A stretch of 40,481 nt of DNA from the NCBI GenBank assembly GCA_003576535.1, contig QXCQ01000187.1, positions 1 to 40,481 of the forward strand. The letters run 5' to 3'. Both the position numbers and the translations under genes were made by a program. Shown piece by piece: positions 18,096 to 27,539 of the stretch. The notes under the pieces are model-generated. The model saw only the letters and a list, made by a program, of their open reading frames with translations, was not told the DNA's origin and did not search any database. Source of the stretch: Nakamurella silvestris (GTDB lineage Bacteria; Actinomycetota; Actinomycetes; Mycobacteriales; Nakamurellaceae). Each line of letters opens with the position of its first letter. Within the stretch, counting starts at the first letter, position 1.

Positions 18096-20702
18096 ATGGC
18101 AGATAGTTTTGTACCGCTTGACAGGATGCGGGCCCGTGCTGAGGTGGCTAAAAGTGAGTCGGACACGGCGTACTTTCTAGAGCTCATGTACATGGGCGAA
18201 CTTGTGGTCAAGCTGATCGCTATTGAGCTACTCGCGGCACTAAAAGATGATCGTGAACACCATCGCTACGGTCTGGAGTATCGCCTTGTCAGAGCAGATG
18301 GAATCGGGGAGTGGGCACAAGTCATAGATGATGTCTTAAACGGTCCGGCGAGTCAACACCTATCCAAAGAGGGCGCGGTCTCACAAAGGGCGCTGACGTC
18401 TCAGAGCCCAGTTTCTGAATACAATTGGCAGCGTCGAGCCGTTCTGTCTTTGGACGACGCGTATCGTCAAGTTGATTCTAATTTCGAAGATCGATCAAGA
18501 ACCCGCATCGCCGCCCGATTGTGGATTCGGCAATTTGCGGCATTGCGAAATAGGACGAGAGGCCACGGAGCGTCGAAGCCGTCCATACTCTCAGATATTT
18601 GCGAACCTTTGCGGTTATCCATAGACGAAATGATAGACAATCTGCCAGTCTTCAACCGTCCCTGGTCGTATTTGAAACGGAACCTCTCCGGCAAGTATCG
18701 TGTTAGCTCGTTCGGAGGTGATCGCACCGGCTTTGGTACACTTTCGACTGACGCCAGTCATTCTTTGCCCGAAGGGGATGGCGTCTACGTCATGCTTGAT
18801 AAGCCAAGAAAAGCTAGACTGCTGTTTTCGGATCCAGATCTTAATGACTTTTTGTTGCCCAATGGCAATTATCGGAAGGGTAAATTCGAACTCCTCTCGT
18901 ATATTACCGACGAGACGCAGGAAGAGAGCGGTAGTCAGTGGGTGCTGCCGGCCGAAGCGCGTCCGGCGAGCGAAACCAGCTCTAAACCCGATCTTGATAT
19001 CGTCTCAAATGTCTTATCCAATATGCCGACGAAAATTGGGGGTTATGTTACACGGATAGAACTTGAGGACGATCTCTTTCGCGTCTTGAACGATGATAGA
19101 CACCCCGTTGTCACTCTCCACGGGCGTGGGGGGGTAGGGAAGACTTCCTTGGCGTTGGAAGTTCTGCATAAGATCGCGACCATCGGAACCTTCTATGGGA
19201 TTGTCTGGTTCAGTGCCCGAGATATCGACCTCCTCCCGGATGGGCCAAAGGTTGTACGCGCTGACGTTCTTACCAAGGTCGATATTGCGAAGGACTTTTG
19301 GAAGCTCATGCGGCCAGAAGGATCTGGTAAACTGGCCGAAAGTGAACAGTTTTTGACGGACTGTCTTTCTGGTCAAGACAAAGATGGTCCTTACATTTTT
19401 GTGTTCGATAATTTTGAAACGATTCGGGAACAGGGTGATCTCTATACCTACTTGAGCAACGCCGTCCGCTTGCCGAACAAGGTGCTTATTACGACAAGAT
19501 CTCGTGAGTTTAAAGCCGACTATCCGGTAAGTGTGGGAGGATTGACTCAGCGCGAACATAAGACTCTGGTCGATGAACTCGCTGTGAAGTTTGGAATTGG
19601 AAATTTAGTTGACCGTGAATATGAAACTTTGCTCTTCGAGGAGTCAGACGGTCATCCGTATATAACTAAAGTCCTCCTTGGTGAAGTCGTGAGGCTTGGG
19701 CACCGTGTAACGCCAGAGCGCGTTATTGCAACTAAAGACTCTCTATTGGATGCACTATTTGAGCGCTCTTATGCAACGTTAGCCCCGGCCTCTCAAAGAG
19801 TTTTTCTGACATTGTGTAGCTGGCGATCACTAGTGCCAAGATTGGGCCTGGAGGCAGTGATTCTGCGCCCCGGCAACGACAGTCTAGATATCGACCACGC
19901 TGTCATGGAACTGAGTCAAAGCTCTCTAATCGAGGAGCTGATCGACGACTCGACTTCGTCAGGATTTCTTTCAGTGCCGCTAGCCGCGGCATTATTTGGC
20001 CGTAGGAAGATTGTGACGAGCCCGCTAAAATTCGCTATCGAAGCAGATCTGGAATTGATCCGCGAGTTTGGAGCCATGACGACGACCGAGATGACGCAAG
20101 GATTGGGAGCTCGAGTCGATCGTCTTACTCGAACAATCGCTAAACGTGCTGAGTCGAAGACGGATCTGACGAAAGAGATATCAGTTCTGCAGTACATTGC
20201 TAGCGAGTACTCGCCAGCATGGCTGAACCTGTCCGAATTGCATCAGGAACGTGGAAACACTCTTGAGGCAATCAGTGCAATGCGCCTTTACCTCGAATCT
20301 ATTCCAGGCGATGCTGATGTATGGCGAAGGCTCATCGCTTTATATCGAAGTGCCAATGATCCTCTCGGCGAGATGGATGCGCGCCTACAGCTAGCAGCTT
20401 TGTTGCCTACGTTCGACGAGTTGAGCGCCGCTGCTCGCAGGTTTAATTACCTTGTTGCGCAACGCGATATTGATCTAGATTCACAGGAGCGAGTACTCAT
20501 GGCTCGCTCTTTTCGTGACCTGCTTGAGTCTCGGTCTGCTGAAGCTTCTGCGGACGATCTGTCAGCCCTTGCTTGGCTGTGCTTGCACTGTAAAGATCCT
20601 GAGGCTGCTTCCATTTGGGTAAAGGCTGGTCTCCAGCTCGACCCCGATAACACGCATTGTAAAGGACTGGAGGCCAGACTGACATCCAATGACGGTCACT
20701 GA
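18096..20702 (+). CDS. HEPN-STAND NTPase-TPR protein, candidate anti-phage effector
   Basis: 868 residues, intact. (1) Residues 1-180 are alpha-helical and contain R151-N152-x4-H157 (RNRTRGH), the HEPN RNase motif. (2) About 183-290 is beta-rich with no known domain. (3) A STAND/NB-ARC-like NTPase follows: P-loop GRGGVGKT at 343-350, Walker B YIFVFDNFE at 433-441, ITTR near 465, and GHPY near 519. (4) The C-terminus has TPR-like helical repeats (WLNLSELHQERGNTLEAISA, WLCLHCKDPEAASIWVKAGL). Known STAND defence proteins (Avs, bacterial NLR-like) sense phage via C-terminal repeats and fire an N-terminal effector; here that would be RNA cleavage. No partner gene is present. Base use is AT-rich: 23 of 60 bases at 19381-19440 are G/C by my count. 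IS debris on the left supports horizontal gain. The defence role is inference; the domains are visible. Confidence 0.85.
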   Translation: MADSFVPLDRMRARAEVAKSESDTAYFLELMYMGELVVKLIAIELLAALKDDREHHRYGLEYRLVRADGIGEWAQVIDDVLNGPASQHLSKEGAVSQRALTSQSPVSEYNWQRRAVLSLDDAYRQVDSNFEDRSRTRIAARLWIRQFAALRNRTRGHGASKPSILSDICEPLRLSIDEMIDNLPVFNRPWSYLKRNLSGKYRVSSFGGDRTGFGTLSTDASHSLPEGDGVYVMLDKPRKARLLFSDPDLNDFLLPNGNYRKGKFELLSYITDETQEESGSQWVLPAEARPASETSSKPDLDIVSNVLSNMPTKIGGYVTRIELEDDLFRVLNDDRHPVVTLHGRGGVGKTSLALEVLHKIATIGTFYGIVWFSARDIDLLPDGPKVVRADVLTKVDIAKDFWKLMRPEGSGKLAESEQFLTDCLSGQDKDGPYIFVFDNFETIREQGDLYTYLSNAVRLPNKVLITTRSREFKADYPVSVGGLTQREHKTLVDELAVKFGIGNLVDREYETLLFEESDGHPYITKVLLGEVVRLGHRVTPERVIATKDSLLDALFERSYATLAPASQRVFLTLCSWRSLVPRLGLEAVILRPGNDSLDIDHAVMELSQSSLIEELIDDSTSSGFLSVPLAAALFGRRKIVTSPLKFAIEADLELIREFGAMTTTEMTQGLGARVDRLTRTIAKRAESKTDLTKEISVLQYIASEYSPAWLNLSELHQERGNTLEAISAMRLYLESIPGDADVWRRLIALYRSANDPLGEMDARLQLAALLPTFDELSAAARRFNYLVAQRDIDLDSQERVLMARSFRDLLESRSAEASADDLSALAWLCLHCKDPEAASIWVKAGLQLDPDNTHCKGLEARLTSNDGH

Positions 20703-20890
20703 AGTGGACGCTTCGGGAACAATAGCTAGCCCAGCGTTGGCCACTACTGACTGGCCTTGAGGTCAGCGCAGTATTCGACTCGGAACTAATAAGACGTGTC
20801 CGTATTCGCCTTACCTGAGACATCAATTGGAGTTTAAGGACTAGACATGGTCCGTAGGGTCTGGGCGGTCACTGTTCATGGTGAATGGCG
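20703..20890. other. Right edge of the AT-rich island
   Basis: Spacer of 188 bases between the STAND gene and the NmrA-like gene. Base composition changes back to GC-rich at about 20840-20900. I see no clear terminator, integrase remnant or attachment repeat. Confidence 0.5.
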
Positions 20891-21637
20891 CTATGGCATT
20901 CCGGAGGTCGCCAACCAGTCCTGGAAGGTCTGGGTACCCCGCGGGCCGGGACCGGTGGGCAGCAGCCCACCGGTGGCCATCTGCCGTCCGACCGCACCGG
21001 GCAGGCGCAGCTTCAGCACCCTGCGGCGGCTGCCCTGCGATCGGAGCACCCGGCGCACCATGTCCGTCATCTCCAGTTCCTCCGGCCCGGCGAGTTCGGG
21101 CACCAGCCCGCCGGGGGCGTCGCCGACGAGGGCAACCAGGGCCTGGGCGACCTCGCGGGCGGCGATCGGTTGGGAGAGCATGGCCGGTACCAGGGCGACG
21201 GGACCGGGGAACCGGTCGAGCAGCTGCTGGGCGAACTCGTGGAACTGGGTGGCCCGCAGGACCGTCGCCGGCCTGTCGCCGGCGAGCAGCAGTTCCTCCT
21301 GCCGGCGTTTGCCGAGGTAGTAGCCGTAGTCGACCCGGTCGACCCCGACGATGGAGACCGCGATGTGGTGGGCGACCCCGGCCTGCCTCCCGGCCTCGAG
21401 CAGGTTCCCGGTGGTGGTGGCGAAGAAGTTGATCGACTTCTTCGCGCTGAGGGTGCTGATGTTGCTCACGTCGATGACGGCGGCTGACCCCTGCAGGGCG
21501 GCCGTGAGCCCGCTGCCCGTCATCAGGTCGGTTCCGGTGGAACGGGACAGGACCACGGTGGTGTGTCCCGCGTCGGCCGCCGCGGCGACCACCAACCGAC
21601 CGAGCAATCCGGTCCCTCCTGCTACTGCGATCTGCAT
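20891..21637 (-). CDS. NmrA-like NAD(P)-binding protein (atypical SDR)
   Basis: 248 residues. A Rossmann fold starts at once: MQIAVAGGTGLLGRLVV with the GGTGLLG dinucleotide motif at residues 8-14. Then VIDVSNISTLSAKKSINFFA, HHIAVSIVGVDRVDYGYYLG with a Y-x3-K-like segment, and TVLRATQFHEF, all typical of NmrA/atypical short-chain dehydrogenases that act as redox-sensing or NAD(P)H-binding proteins. Start ATG 21637 has AAGGA six bases upstream. Its 3' end marks the right border of the AT-rich island, so the island inserted or ended just beyond this gene. Specific substrate unknown. Confidence 0.9.
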   Translation of the reverse strand: MQIAVAGGTGLLGRLVVAAAADAGHTTVVLSRSTGTDLMTGSGLTAALQGSAAVIDVSNISTLSAKKSINFFATTTGNLLEAGRQAGVAHHIAVSIVGVDRVDYGYYLGKRRQEELLLAGDRPATVLRATQFHEFAQQLLDRFPGPVALVPAMLSQPIAAREVAQALVALVGDAPGGLVPELAGPEELEMTDMVRRVLRSQGSRRRVLKLRLPGAVGRQMATGGLLPTGPGPRGTQTFQDWLATSGMP

Positions 21638-21659
21638 GTGCTGTCCTTCGTGTTCGTCA

Positions 21660-21689
21660 CTGATCGTGCTGTCGCTGATGGTGCTGTCG
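21660..21689. repeat. 15-bp tandem duplication upstream of NmrA-like gene
   Basis: CTGATCGTGCTGTCG and CTGATGGTGCTGTCG lie in tandem (14 of 15 identical) in the divergent promoter region between the NmrA-like gene and the hydrolase. Confidence 0.7.
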
Positions 21690-21877
21690 TCCCGCTGCCC
21701 ACACCTCATCTGACGAGACCCGACCGCCGGGTGTGACATCCCCGTCCTCACCCGATGGGTGAATCCTCCGACGGATCGGCGGGACCCCTTGCCTGACCGG
21801 GAAGGACGGCAATAATCTTTCCCGCAGGCTCGCCCATTCGTATTCTCCGCGCACGCCGTATAGAACGAGGGTTCAAC

Positions 21878-22675
21878 GTGACCGCTCCTGTTCCAGTGGT
21901 GTTCATCCACGGTCTCTGGTTGCACGCCAGTTCTTGGCAACCCTGGATCGACCTTTTCACACAGGCCGGTTATGCGCCGGTCGCCCCCGGCTGGCCGGGG
22001 GACGCATCGACCGTCGAGGAGACCCGGGCGCATCCGGAGGCCCTTGCCGGCCACGGTGTCGACGAGGTCACCGAACATTTCGCCGCCGTCATCCGGTCCC
22101 TGCCGTCCCCGCCGGTGCTCGTCGGCCATTCCTTCGGTGGTTTGATCGTGGAGAAACTGCTGGGTGACGGCCTCGGGGTGGCCGGTGTTGCCATAGATGC
22201 CGCGCCCATCAAAGGTGTTCTCCCGCTGCCGATCTCCTCGCTCCGGTCCTCGTTCCCGGTGCTGAAGAATCCGGCGAACAGCAGTCGGGCGGTGTCGTTG
22301 ACCCCCGAGCAGTTCCACTATGCCTTCGGCAATGCGATACCGGAGGAGGAATCCTCCCAGTTGTACGAGAAATGGACCATTCCGGCACCTGGCAAACCGT
22401 TGTTCCAGGCCGCCACCGCGAATTTCCATCCGCATGCGGAGACCGCCGTCCATACCGACAACGATGCTCGCGGGCCCCTGCTGCTCATCGCCGGAGGCGC
22501 GGACCACACCGTGGGAAAGGCGATCACTTATTCGACGCTGAAGCAGTACCGGAAATCCGACGCTGTCACCGAGCTGTTCGAATTCGCCGACCGCGGTCAC
22601 TCCCTGACCATCGATCACGGATGGCAGGAGGTCGCGGACAAATCCCTGTCCTGGTTGAAGTCCAAGGATCTGTAG
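21878..22675 (+). CDS. Alpha/beta-fold hydrolase
   Basis: 265 residues. Catalytic triad is readable: nucleophile Ser85 in GHSFGG, Asp209 in GGADHTV, His241 in DRGHSLTID; FIHGLW near the N-terminus forms the oxyanion hole. It resembles the small cytoplasmic esterase/haloperoxidase-like alpha/beta hydrolases. No signal peptide. Start GTG 21878 follows GAACGAGGG. It ends five bases before the stop of rsgA on the other strand. Substrate cannot be told from sequence. Confidence 0.92.
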   Translation: MTAPVPVVFIHGLWLHASSWQPWIDLFTQAGYAPVAPGWPGDASTVEETRAHPEALAGHGVDEVTEHFAAVIRSLPSPPVLVGHSFGGLIVEKLLGDGLGVAGVAIDAAPIKGVLPLPISSLRSSFPVLKNPANSSRAVSLTPEQFHYAFGNAIPEEESSQLYEKWTIPAPGKPLFQAATANFHPHAETAVHTDNDARGPLLLIAGGADHTVGKAITYSTLKQYRKSDAVTELFEFADRGHSLTIDHGWQEVADKSLSWLKSKDL

Positions 22676-22680
22676 GAGCG

Positions 22681-23778
22681 CTACTCCAGGTCGTTGCCGG
22701 CGCGTGAGGACAACAGCCGCCGGAAGGATGCCAACCGCTCGGGGGAGGCGCCACCCGAGGCGACCAGCCCGTCGAGGGCGCAGGTCGTGACGGTGTCGCC
22801 CTCGTCGTCCAGGCCGGTGTGGTCGCAGCCGGGCGGGCACGCGGCTGTTGCCTCGAGCAGGTCCTCGAAGGCCACCAGCAGGTCGTCCGGGGTCACGTGG
22901 GCCAGCCCGAAGGACCGTACCCCCGGGGTGTCGATCACCCAGCCGCCGTCGGGCAGCCGCAGGGCCAGGGCCGAGGTGGACGTGTGCCGCCCCTTGCCCA
23001 CCCCGCTCACCACGGCGGTGGCCCGGTTCGCCTCGGGCACCAGTGCGTTCACCAGGGTCGATTTGCCCACCCCGGAGTGCCCGACGAGGACGGACACCTT
23101 GTTGTGCAACAACTCCCGCACGGTCTCGACCCCGCGGATGGCCCGGACGCCGTCGGCGTCGGCGTCCTCCCGTGCCGTCGAGACCACCTCGAGTTTCAGA
23201 CCGGCGTAGGCGGCGACCAGGTCGTCGGCGGAGGCAAGATCGGCCTTCGTCAGGACCAGCACCGGGTCGAGATCCCCGGCGTAGGCCGCGACCAGGCAGC
23301 GGTCGATGAAACCGGTGCGCGGGACCGGGTCGATCAGGGCGGTGACGATGACGAGCTGGTCGGCGTTGGCCACCAGGATCCGTTCGGCCAGGTCGGTGTC
23401 GTCGGCGCTGCGCCGTAGGACCGAGGTTCGATCGGCGATCCGTACGATCCGGGCGAGGGTGTCGGACTTCCCCGAGGCGTCCCCGACGATGTCCACCCGG
23501 TCACCGACGGCGACACCACGCCGGCCCAGTTCCCGGGCGCGCATCGCCGTCACCAGACGCTCGGATTTCCGGTCCTCGTCCACCAGACAGGTGTAGCGGC
23601 CCCGATCGACCGTGACGACGAATCCGGTGACCGCATCCTCGTGGGCAGGACGGGTTTTCGTCCGAGGTCGGGAGCTCTTGCCCGGTCGGACCCGGACGTC
23701 GTCGTTGTCCCAGCGATCTCCGAGGCTCTTTATGAGGACACCTCGTCCCGGGTGGTGGCGTCGAGCATCCGCTGCCAC
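22681..23778 (-). CDS. rsgA: Ribosome biogenesis GTPase RsgA
   Basis: 365 residues. RsgA is a circularly permuted GTPase that checks late 30S subunit maturation. Visible: an OB-fold region with [10 protein letters not shown] and [14 protein letters not shown]; then G4 LTKADL before G1 [14 protein letters not shown] and G3 DTPG (the permuted order); and a C-terminal zinc region with CPPGCDHTG and a later Cys. No ATG/GTG occurs in frame for some distance after the N-terminus, so GTG 23778 inside the end of aroA is the likely start. The two genes overlap by 49 bases and are probably cotranscribed. Confidence 0.94.
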   Translation of the reverse strand: MAADARRHHPGRGVLIKSLGDRWDNDDVRVRPGKSSRPRTKTRPAHEDAVTGFVVTVDRGRYTCLVDEDRKSERLVTAMRARELGRRGVAVGDRVDIVGDASGKSDTLARIVRIADRTSVLRRSADDTDLAERILVANADQLVIVTALIDPVPRTGFIDRCLVAAYAGDLDPVLVLTKADLASADDLVAAYAGLKLEVVSTAREDADADGVRAIRGVETVRELLHNKVSVLVGHSGVGKSTLVNALVPEANRATAVVSGVGKGRHTSTSALALRLPDGGWVIDTPGVRSFGLAHVTPDDLLVAFEDLLEATAACPPGCDHTGLDDEGDTVTTCALDGLVASGGASPERLASFRRLLSSRAGNDLE

Positions 23779-25055
23779 ATCCCGTCGAACCCGGGGAGGG
23801 TTTTGGCGGTGCTGTCGATGTCGTCGATGAGCACCCCGTCCACCTTCAGCCCGACGATCGCCCCGGCCGTCGCCATCCGGTGGTCGGCGTAGGCGAGCCA
23901 GCTGCCGCCGCGCAGCGGTCCGGGGGTGATCTCGAGCCCGTCGGCGTGTTCCACCACGGTGGCACCGATCGTGGTCAGATCCGTGGCCAGACCGGCGAGC
24001 CGGTCCGTCTCATGGCCGCGCAGATGTCCGATCCCGGTCAACCGGGTGGTGCCGTGGGCCAGGGCGGCCATCGCGGCGACGGTGGGGGTCAGCTCCCCGA
24101 CCTCGTGCAGGTCGGCGTCGATGCCGTCGAGCTGGTCGGGTCCGGTGACGGTCAGGGACCCGCCGACGAGTTCGACCCGGGCCCCCATCCTCGCCAGCAG
24201 CTCGCGGATGCCGTCGCCCGCCTGGGTCGTCACCTCCGGCCAGAACGGGACCGTCACGCTGCCGCCGGTGACGGCTGCGGCGGCGAGGAACGGGGTGGCG
24301 TTGGACAGATCAGGTTCGATCGGGGTCGTCCAGGGCCTGATCGGGCCCGGTTCCACCCGCCAGGTGTCCGGCACACTCATGTCGACATGGACCCCCACCG
24401 AGGCCAGCGCCTCGACGGTCATCGCGATGTGCGGCAGGGACGGCACCGGCGGACCCTGGTGGACGACGGTGACGCCGTCACGGAAGGTGGCACCGGAGAG
24501 CAGGAGGCCGGAGACGAACTGGGAGGAGGCCGAGGCGTCCACCCGGACGGTCCCTCCGGGCAGCCGGCCGCGTCCGTCGATGGTGAACGGCAGGCCGTCG
24601 CCCTCGATCAGTGCGCCGAGGTCGCGCAGGGCCTGCAGGACCGTGGCCATCGGGCGGGTCCGGGCATGCGGGTCGCCGTCGAAGGAGATCTTCCCGTCGG
24701 CGTTCGCCGCGAGGGCCGGCAGGAACCGCATGACGGTCCCGGCGAGACCGCAGTCCACCGCCGCCGGTCCGCGCAGCGGGCCCGGTGTCACCTCGAAGGC
24801 ACCGTCGGGTCCGTCGGTGACGGCGACCCCGAGGTCGCGCAGGGCCTGCGCCATCAGGATCGAGTCGCGGGAGCGGAGGGCACCGTGGACGGTGGAGGGG
24901 GCGGTCGCCTGCGCCGCCAGGATCAGCGCCCGGTTGGTGAGGGACTTGGAACCGGGGACGTGCACCGTCGACCTGACCGGGCCGGTCGCGGTGGGTGCGG
25001 CCCAGGCGGTGGTGGCGGCGCTGGCGTGCGAGAGTTCCGTGTTCACGAGGTCCAT
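23730..25055 (-). CDS. aroA: 3-phosphoshikimate 1-carboxyvinyltransferase (EPSP synthase)
   Basis: 441 residues from ATG 25055. The enzyme joins phosphoenolpyruvate to shikimate 3-phosphate, the sixth step of the shikimate pathway. Family motifs: [16 protein letters not shown] near the N-terminus, [53 protein letters not shown] and [15 protein letters not shown]. The frame continues upstream, but MDLVNTELS fits normal length. Overlaps rsgA downstream by 49 bases. Diverges from the SRAP gene across a 137-bp gap that must hold both promoters. Confidence 0.97.
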   Translation of the reverse strand: MDLVNTELSHASAATTAWAAPTATGPVRSTVHVPGSKSLTNRALILAAQATAPSTVHGALRSRDSILMAQALRDLGVAVTDGPDGAFEVTPGPLRGPAAVDCGLAGTVMRFLPALAANADGKISFDGDPHARTRPMATVLQALRDLGALIEGDGLPFTIDGRGRLPGGTVRVDASASSQFVSGLLLSGATFRDGVTVVHQGPPVPSLPHIAMTVEALASVGVHVDMSVPDTWRVEPGPIRPWTTPIEPDLSNATPFLAAAAVTGGSVTVPFWPEVTTQAGDGIRELLARMGARVELVGGSLTVTGPDQLDGIDADLHEVGELTPTVAAMAALAHGTTRLTGIGHLRGHETDRLAGLATDLTTIGATVVEHADGLEITPGPLRGGSWLAYADHRMATAGAIVGLKVDGVLIDDIDSTAKTLPGFDGMWQRMLDATTRDEVSS

Positions 25056-25192
25056 GATCTCGCACGCCGGGTGGCTGTGCACCATCCGCCCTCCGCGGCA
25101 GTCGGCGGACAGCCCCGCCGACACACCCCGACCAGGCCGTCAACCCCTGGTCGGGCAATGGTCCGCAGGACCACGCTCCTACACTCGGCGGT

Positions 25193-25990
25193 ATGTGCGG
25201 CCGATACGCGGTGACCAGCGACACCCCGTCGATGTACGGGCTGTTCTCGATCCCGGAACCCCCGACGGAGGACGAGGGCCCGAGGGAGGAACCATCACCC
25301 CGGTACAACATCGCACCCACCACGGTGGTGCCGGTGGTCCTGGAACGACTCTCGAAACCGGAGAGCCCCGAAGCGGGGGCCGTGATGCGTCAGCTCGACC
25401 AGATGCGCTGGGGGCTGGTGCCGTCCTGGGCCAAGGACCCGTCGGTCGGCAGCCGGATGTTCAACGCCCGTGCGGAGTCCGTCCAGGAGAAGCCGGCCTT
25501 CAAGACCTCCTTCGAACGGCGACGGTGTCTGATCCCGGCCAACGGGTACTTCGAGTGGCAGAAGGCTCCCGGCGCGGCCGGCTCGGCAGCGAAGTCCGGG
25601 GCGGCGAAACAGGCGTACTACATGACGCCGGACGACGGTTCGGTGATGGCCTTCGCGGGCCTGTGGTCCTTCTGGCGCTCGCCCGACGGCGAGCCACTGC
25701 GCTCCTGCACCATCATCACCACCGACGCCGTCGGGGAGCTGATCGACATCCACGACCGGATGCCGCTGATCCTGCCCGCCGCCGATTGGGACTACTGGCT
25801 GGACCCGGAGGCCGACCCGGCTGAACTGGGCAAACTGCTGGCCCCGCCGGAGGAGGCCCTGGTGCGAGCGCTGGAGCTGCGACCGGTGTCCAACCGGGTC
25901 GGCAATGTGCGCAACGACGACCCGAGCCTGTTGGACCCGGTGGAGGCGGTCTCGACGGAACCTCCGGCGGACGGGCTGTTCCCGCTGTGA
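25193..25990 (+). CDS. SRAP-family abasic-site processing protein (YedK/HMCES)
   Basis: 265 residues. SRAP proteins crosslink to abasic sites in single-stranded DNA through Cys2 once the initiator Met is removed. The sequence shows MCGRY at the N-terminus, N39 in RYNIAPT, the Glu of GYFEW and the His of IHDRMP, which are all the catalytic residues. A 25-residue acidic insert sits before the RYNIAPT block. M. tuberculosis Rv3226c is the neighbour of aroA there, as I recall. Ends three bases before the stop of the opposite-strand mannosyltransferase, leaving no room for a terminator between them. Confidence 0.96.
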   Translation: MCGRYAVTSDTPSMYGLFSIPEPPTEDEGPREEPSPRYNIAPTTVVPVVLERLSKPESPEAGAVMRQLDQMRWGLVPSWAKDPSVGSRMFNARAESVQEKPAFKTSFERRRCLIPANGYFEWQKAPGAAGSAAKSGAAKQAYYMTPDDGSVMAFAGLWSFWRSPDGEPLRSCTIITTDAVGELIDIHDRMPLILPAADWDYWLDPEADPAELGKLLAPPEEALVRALELRPVSNRVGNVRNDDPSLLDPVEAVSTEPPADGLFPL

Positions 25991-25993
25991 ACG

Positions 25994-27214
25994 TCAGGTC
26001 TCTACCGGGCTCTGCGCCGGGCTCCGGTCCTGGAGGCCGACCTGAACGCGACGGCCACGGCGCTCGTCGACCGCACCGCGGACCAACCGGGCGGCGAGCA
26101 CCGCGACGGTGATGAGCGCCAGCCAGGCGTAGGCATTGCCCACCACGGTGGCGAGCACGCCGGCCCGGTACTCGGCGTCGCCGCCGTGCGGCACCAGGTA
26201 GAGCACCCAGGTCAGGCCGGCCGCTGCCCAGCCGGCGGCCAGTGCGATCAGTCCACCCCGGCGCCAACCCTGCCGGGCCAGCCCGTCCCGGAGCACCAGG
26301 GCGGTGATCGGCAGGATCCAGATCCAGTGGTGGCTCCACGAGATGGGCGAGGCGAGCAGGGCGGCCAGGCCGGTGGCCGAGGCCGCCCAGAGCCAGTCAG
26401 CGCGGCGGACGGCCGAGGCGGCCGACAGCAGGCAGATCGCGGCCACCATTAGGACCAGACCCAGCCACAGCACCCGGCTGTCCTCGCCGCGGGCCAACCG
26501 TCGCAGCAGACCGTTGAGGGACTGGTTGGAGATGTAGGCGACCCCGCCGACCCGGTCGGCATCGAAGGCCGTACCCGTCCAGTAGTCCAGGGAGGACTTC
26601 GGCAGGGCCAGGGCCCCGATCACCACGGAGACGACGGCCGTCGCCACCGCGCGTCCGGCGGCCCCGTACCGCCGGCCCACCAGCAGCAGCAGGATGAACA
26701 GCCCGGGGACGAGTTTGATCGCCGCGGCCAGACCGATGAACACGCCGCTGAACCGTCGGCGAGGTCCGAGCAGGTCCTCGGCCACCAGGGCGGCCAGGAT
26801 GATGTTGATCTGGCCGTACATGAAGGTGGAGATCGCCGGTTCGGTGGCCAGGGCGAAGGCCAGCAACGGCAGCGGGCGGGCCCACCAGCCGGTGGTGCCC
26901 AGGTGCCGGGAGATCAGCACCGAGAACCGGGCAAGGGCGGCGACCGAGGCCACGGTCAGCAGGAAGGCGCTGACGCTCTGCGGCAGCAGCGCCGTCGGGC
27001 CGAACAGCAGGGCCGCGAACGGCGGATAGGTGAAGTACAGGCCGGTGGCCGGGTCGGCCGCCTGGTAGAGCAGATCCGCGCCGGAGTAGGCCGCTTCGGC
27101 CCCCATCCGGTAGATCCGCAGGTCCAGCAGGGGCCCGTGGGTGATCATCCCGACCGTCAACGCGACGAGTTCCAGGCCGACCACGATCGCGGCAGGGCGC
27201 TGCAGACGAATCAA
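25994..27214 (-). CDS. GT87-family polyprenol-linked mannosyltransferase-like membrane protein
   Basis: 406 residues with about ten hydrophobic helices. Near the N-terminus LLDLRIYRMGAEAAYSG carries the conserved acidic loop, then TGLYFTYPPFAALLF, GQINIILAALV, and SWSHHWIWILPI, all typical of GT87 (DUF2029) enzymes such as PimE and Rv2181, which add alpha-1,2-mannose from polyprenyl-phosphate mannose to lipomannan and related glycolipids on the outer face of the membrane. Start TTG 27214 is set by GGGAGG six bases upstream; the frame remains open beyond it. C-terminus is basic and cytoplasmic. Exact acceptor unknown. Confidence 0.9.
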   Translation of the reverse strand: MIRLQRPAAIVVGLELVALTVGMITHGPLLDLRIYRMGAEAAYSGADLLYQAADPATGLYFTYPPFAALLFGPTALLPQSVSAFLLTVASVAALARFSVLISRHLGTTGWWARPLPLLAFALATEPAISTFMYGQINIILAALVAEDLLGPRRRFSGVFIGLAAAIKLVPGLFILLLLVGRRYGAAGRAVATAVVSVVIGALALPKSSLDYWTGTAFDADRVGGVAYISNQSLNGLLRRLARGEDSRVLWLGLVLMVAAICLLSAASAVRRADWLWAASATGLAALLASPISWSHHWIWILPITALVLRDGLARQGWRRGGLIALAAGWAAAGLTWVLYLVPHGGDAEYRAGVLATVVGNAYAWLALITVAVLAARLVRGAVDERRGRRVQVGLQDRSPAQSPVET

Positions 27215-27539
27215 GGACAACCTCCCGCATCCGAGCACCGCAGAAGCTGCGTGGTGCTGATTGGGACGTCGTCCCCCTGTTTCCGAGTGGATCTCCCGCC
27301 GCACGGGCGGAGCTGACCAGGGTCGGGCGATTGTGATCGTAACGCTTCCCGGTGAACCGAACGGCGTGACGTGCGGCTCACCACGCCGTCTACCCGTTCC
27401 CTCCGCCGATGTGACGGACAGACCGGGCGGCCCCGACCTACTCGGCGGTAGCGTTGATGTCAGCACGGTTGAAGTGGGTACTTGCCAGATGCACAGCAGC
27501 GCCGGCCACGGTTCGGCGCGCGGCGAACGGGAGATGCAG
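27215..27539. promoter_or_regulatory. Divergent promoter region GT87/glpD
   Basis: 325 bases without a gene. Candidate -10 elements are TACGAT on the minus strand (27336-27341) and TAGCGT on the plus strand near 27450; neither has a convincing -35. No operator pattern stands out. Confidence 0.35.

Noticed and set aside
20878-21487. Plus-strand frames over the NmrA-like gene
   Set aside because: Arg/Pro/Gly-rich shadows of the clear Rossmann-fold gene on the minus strand.
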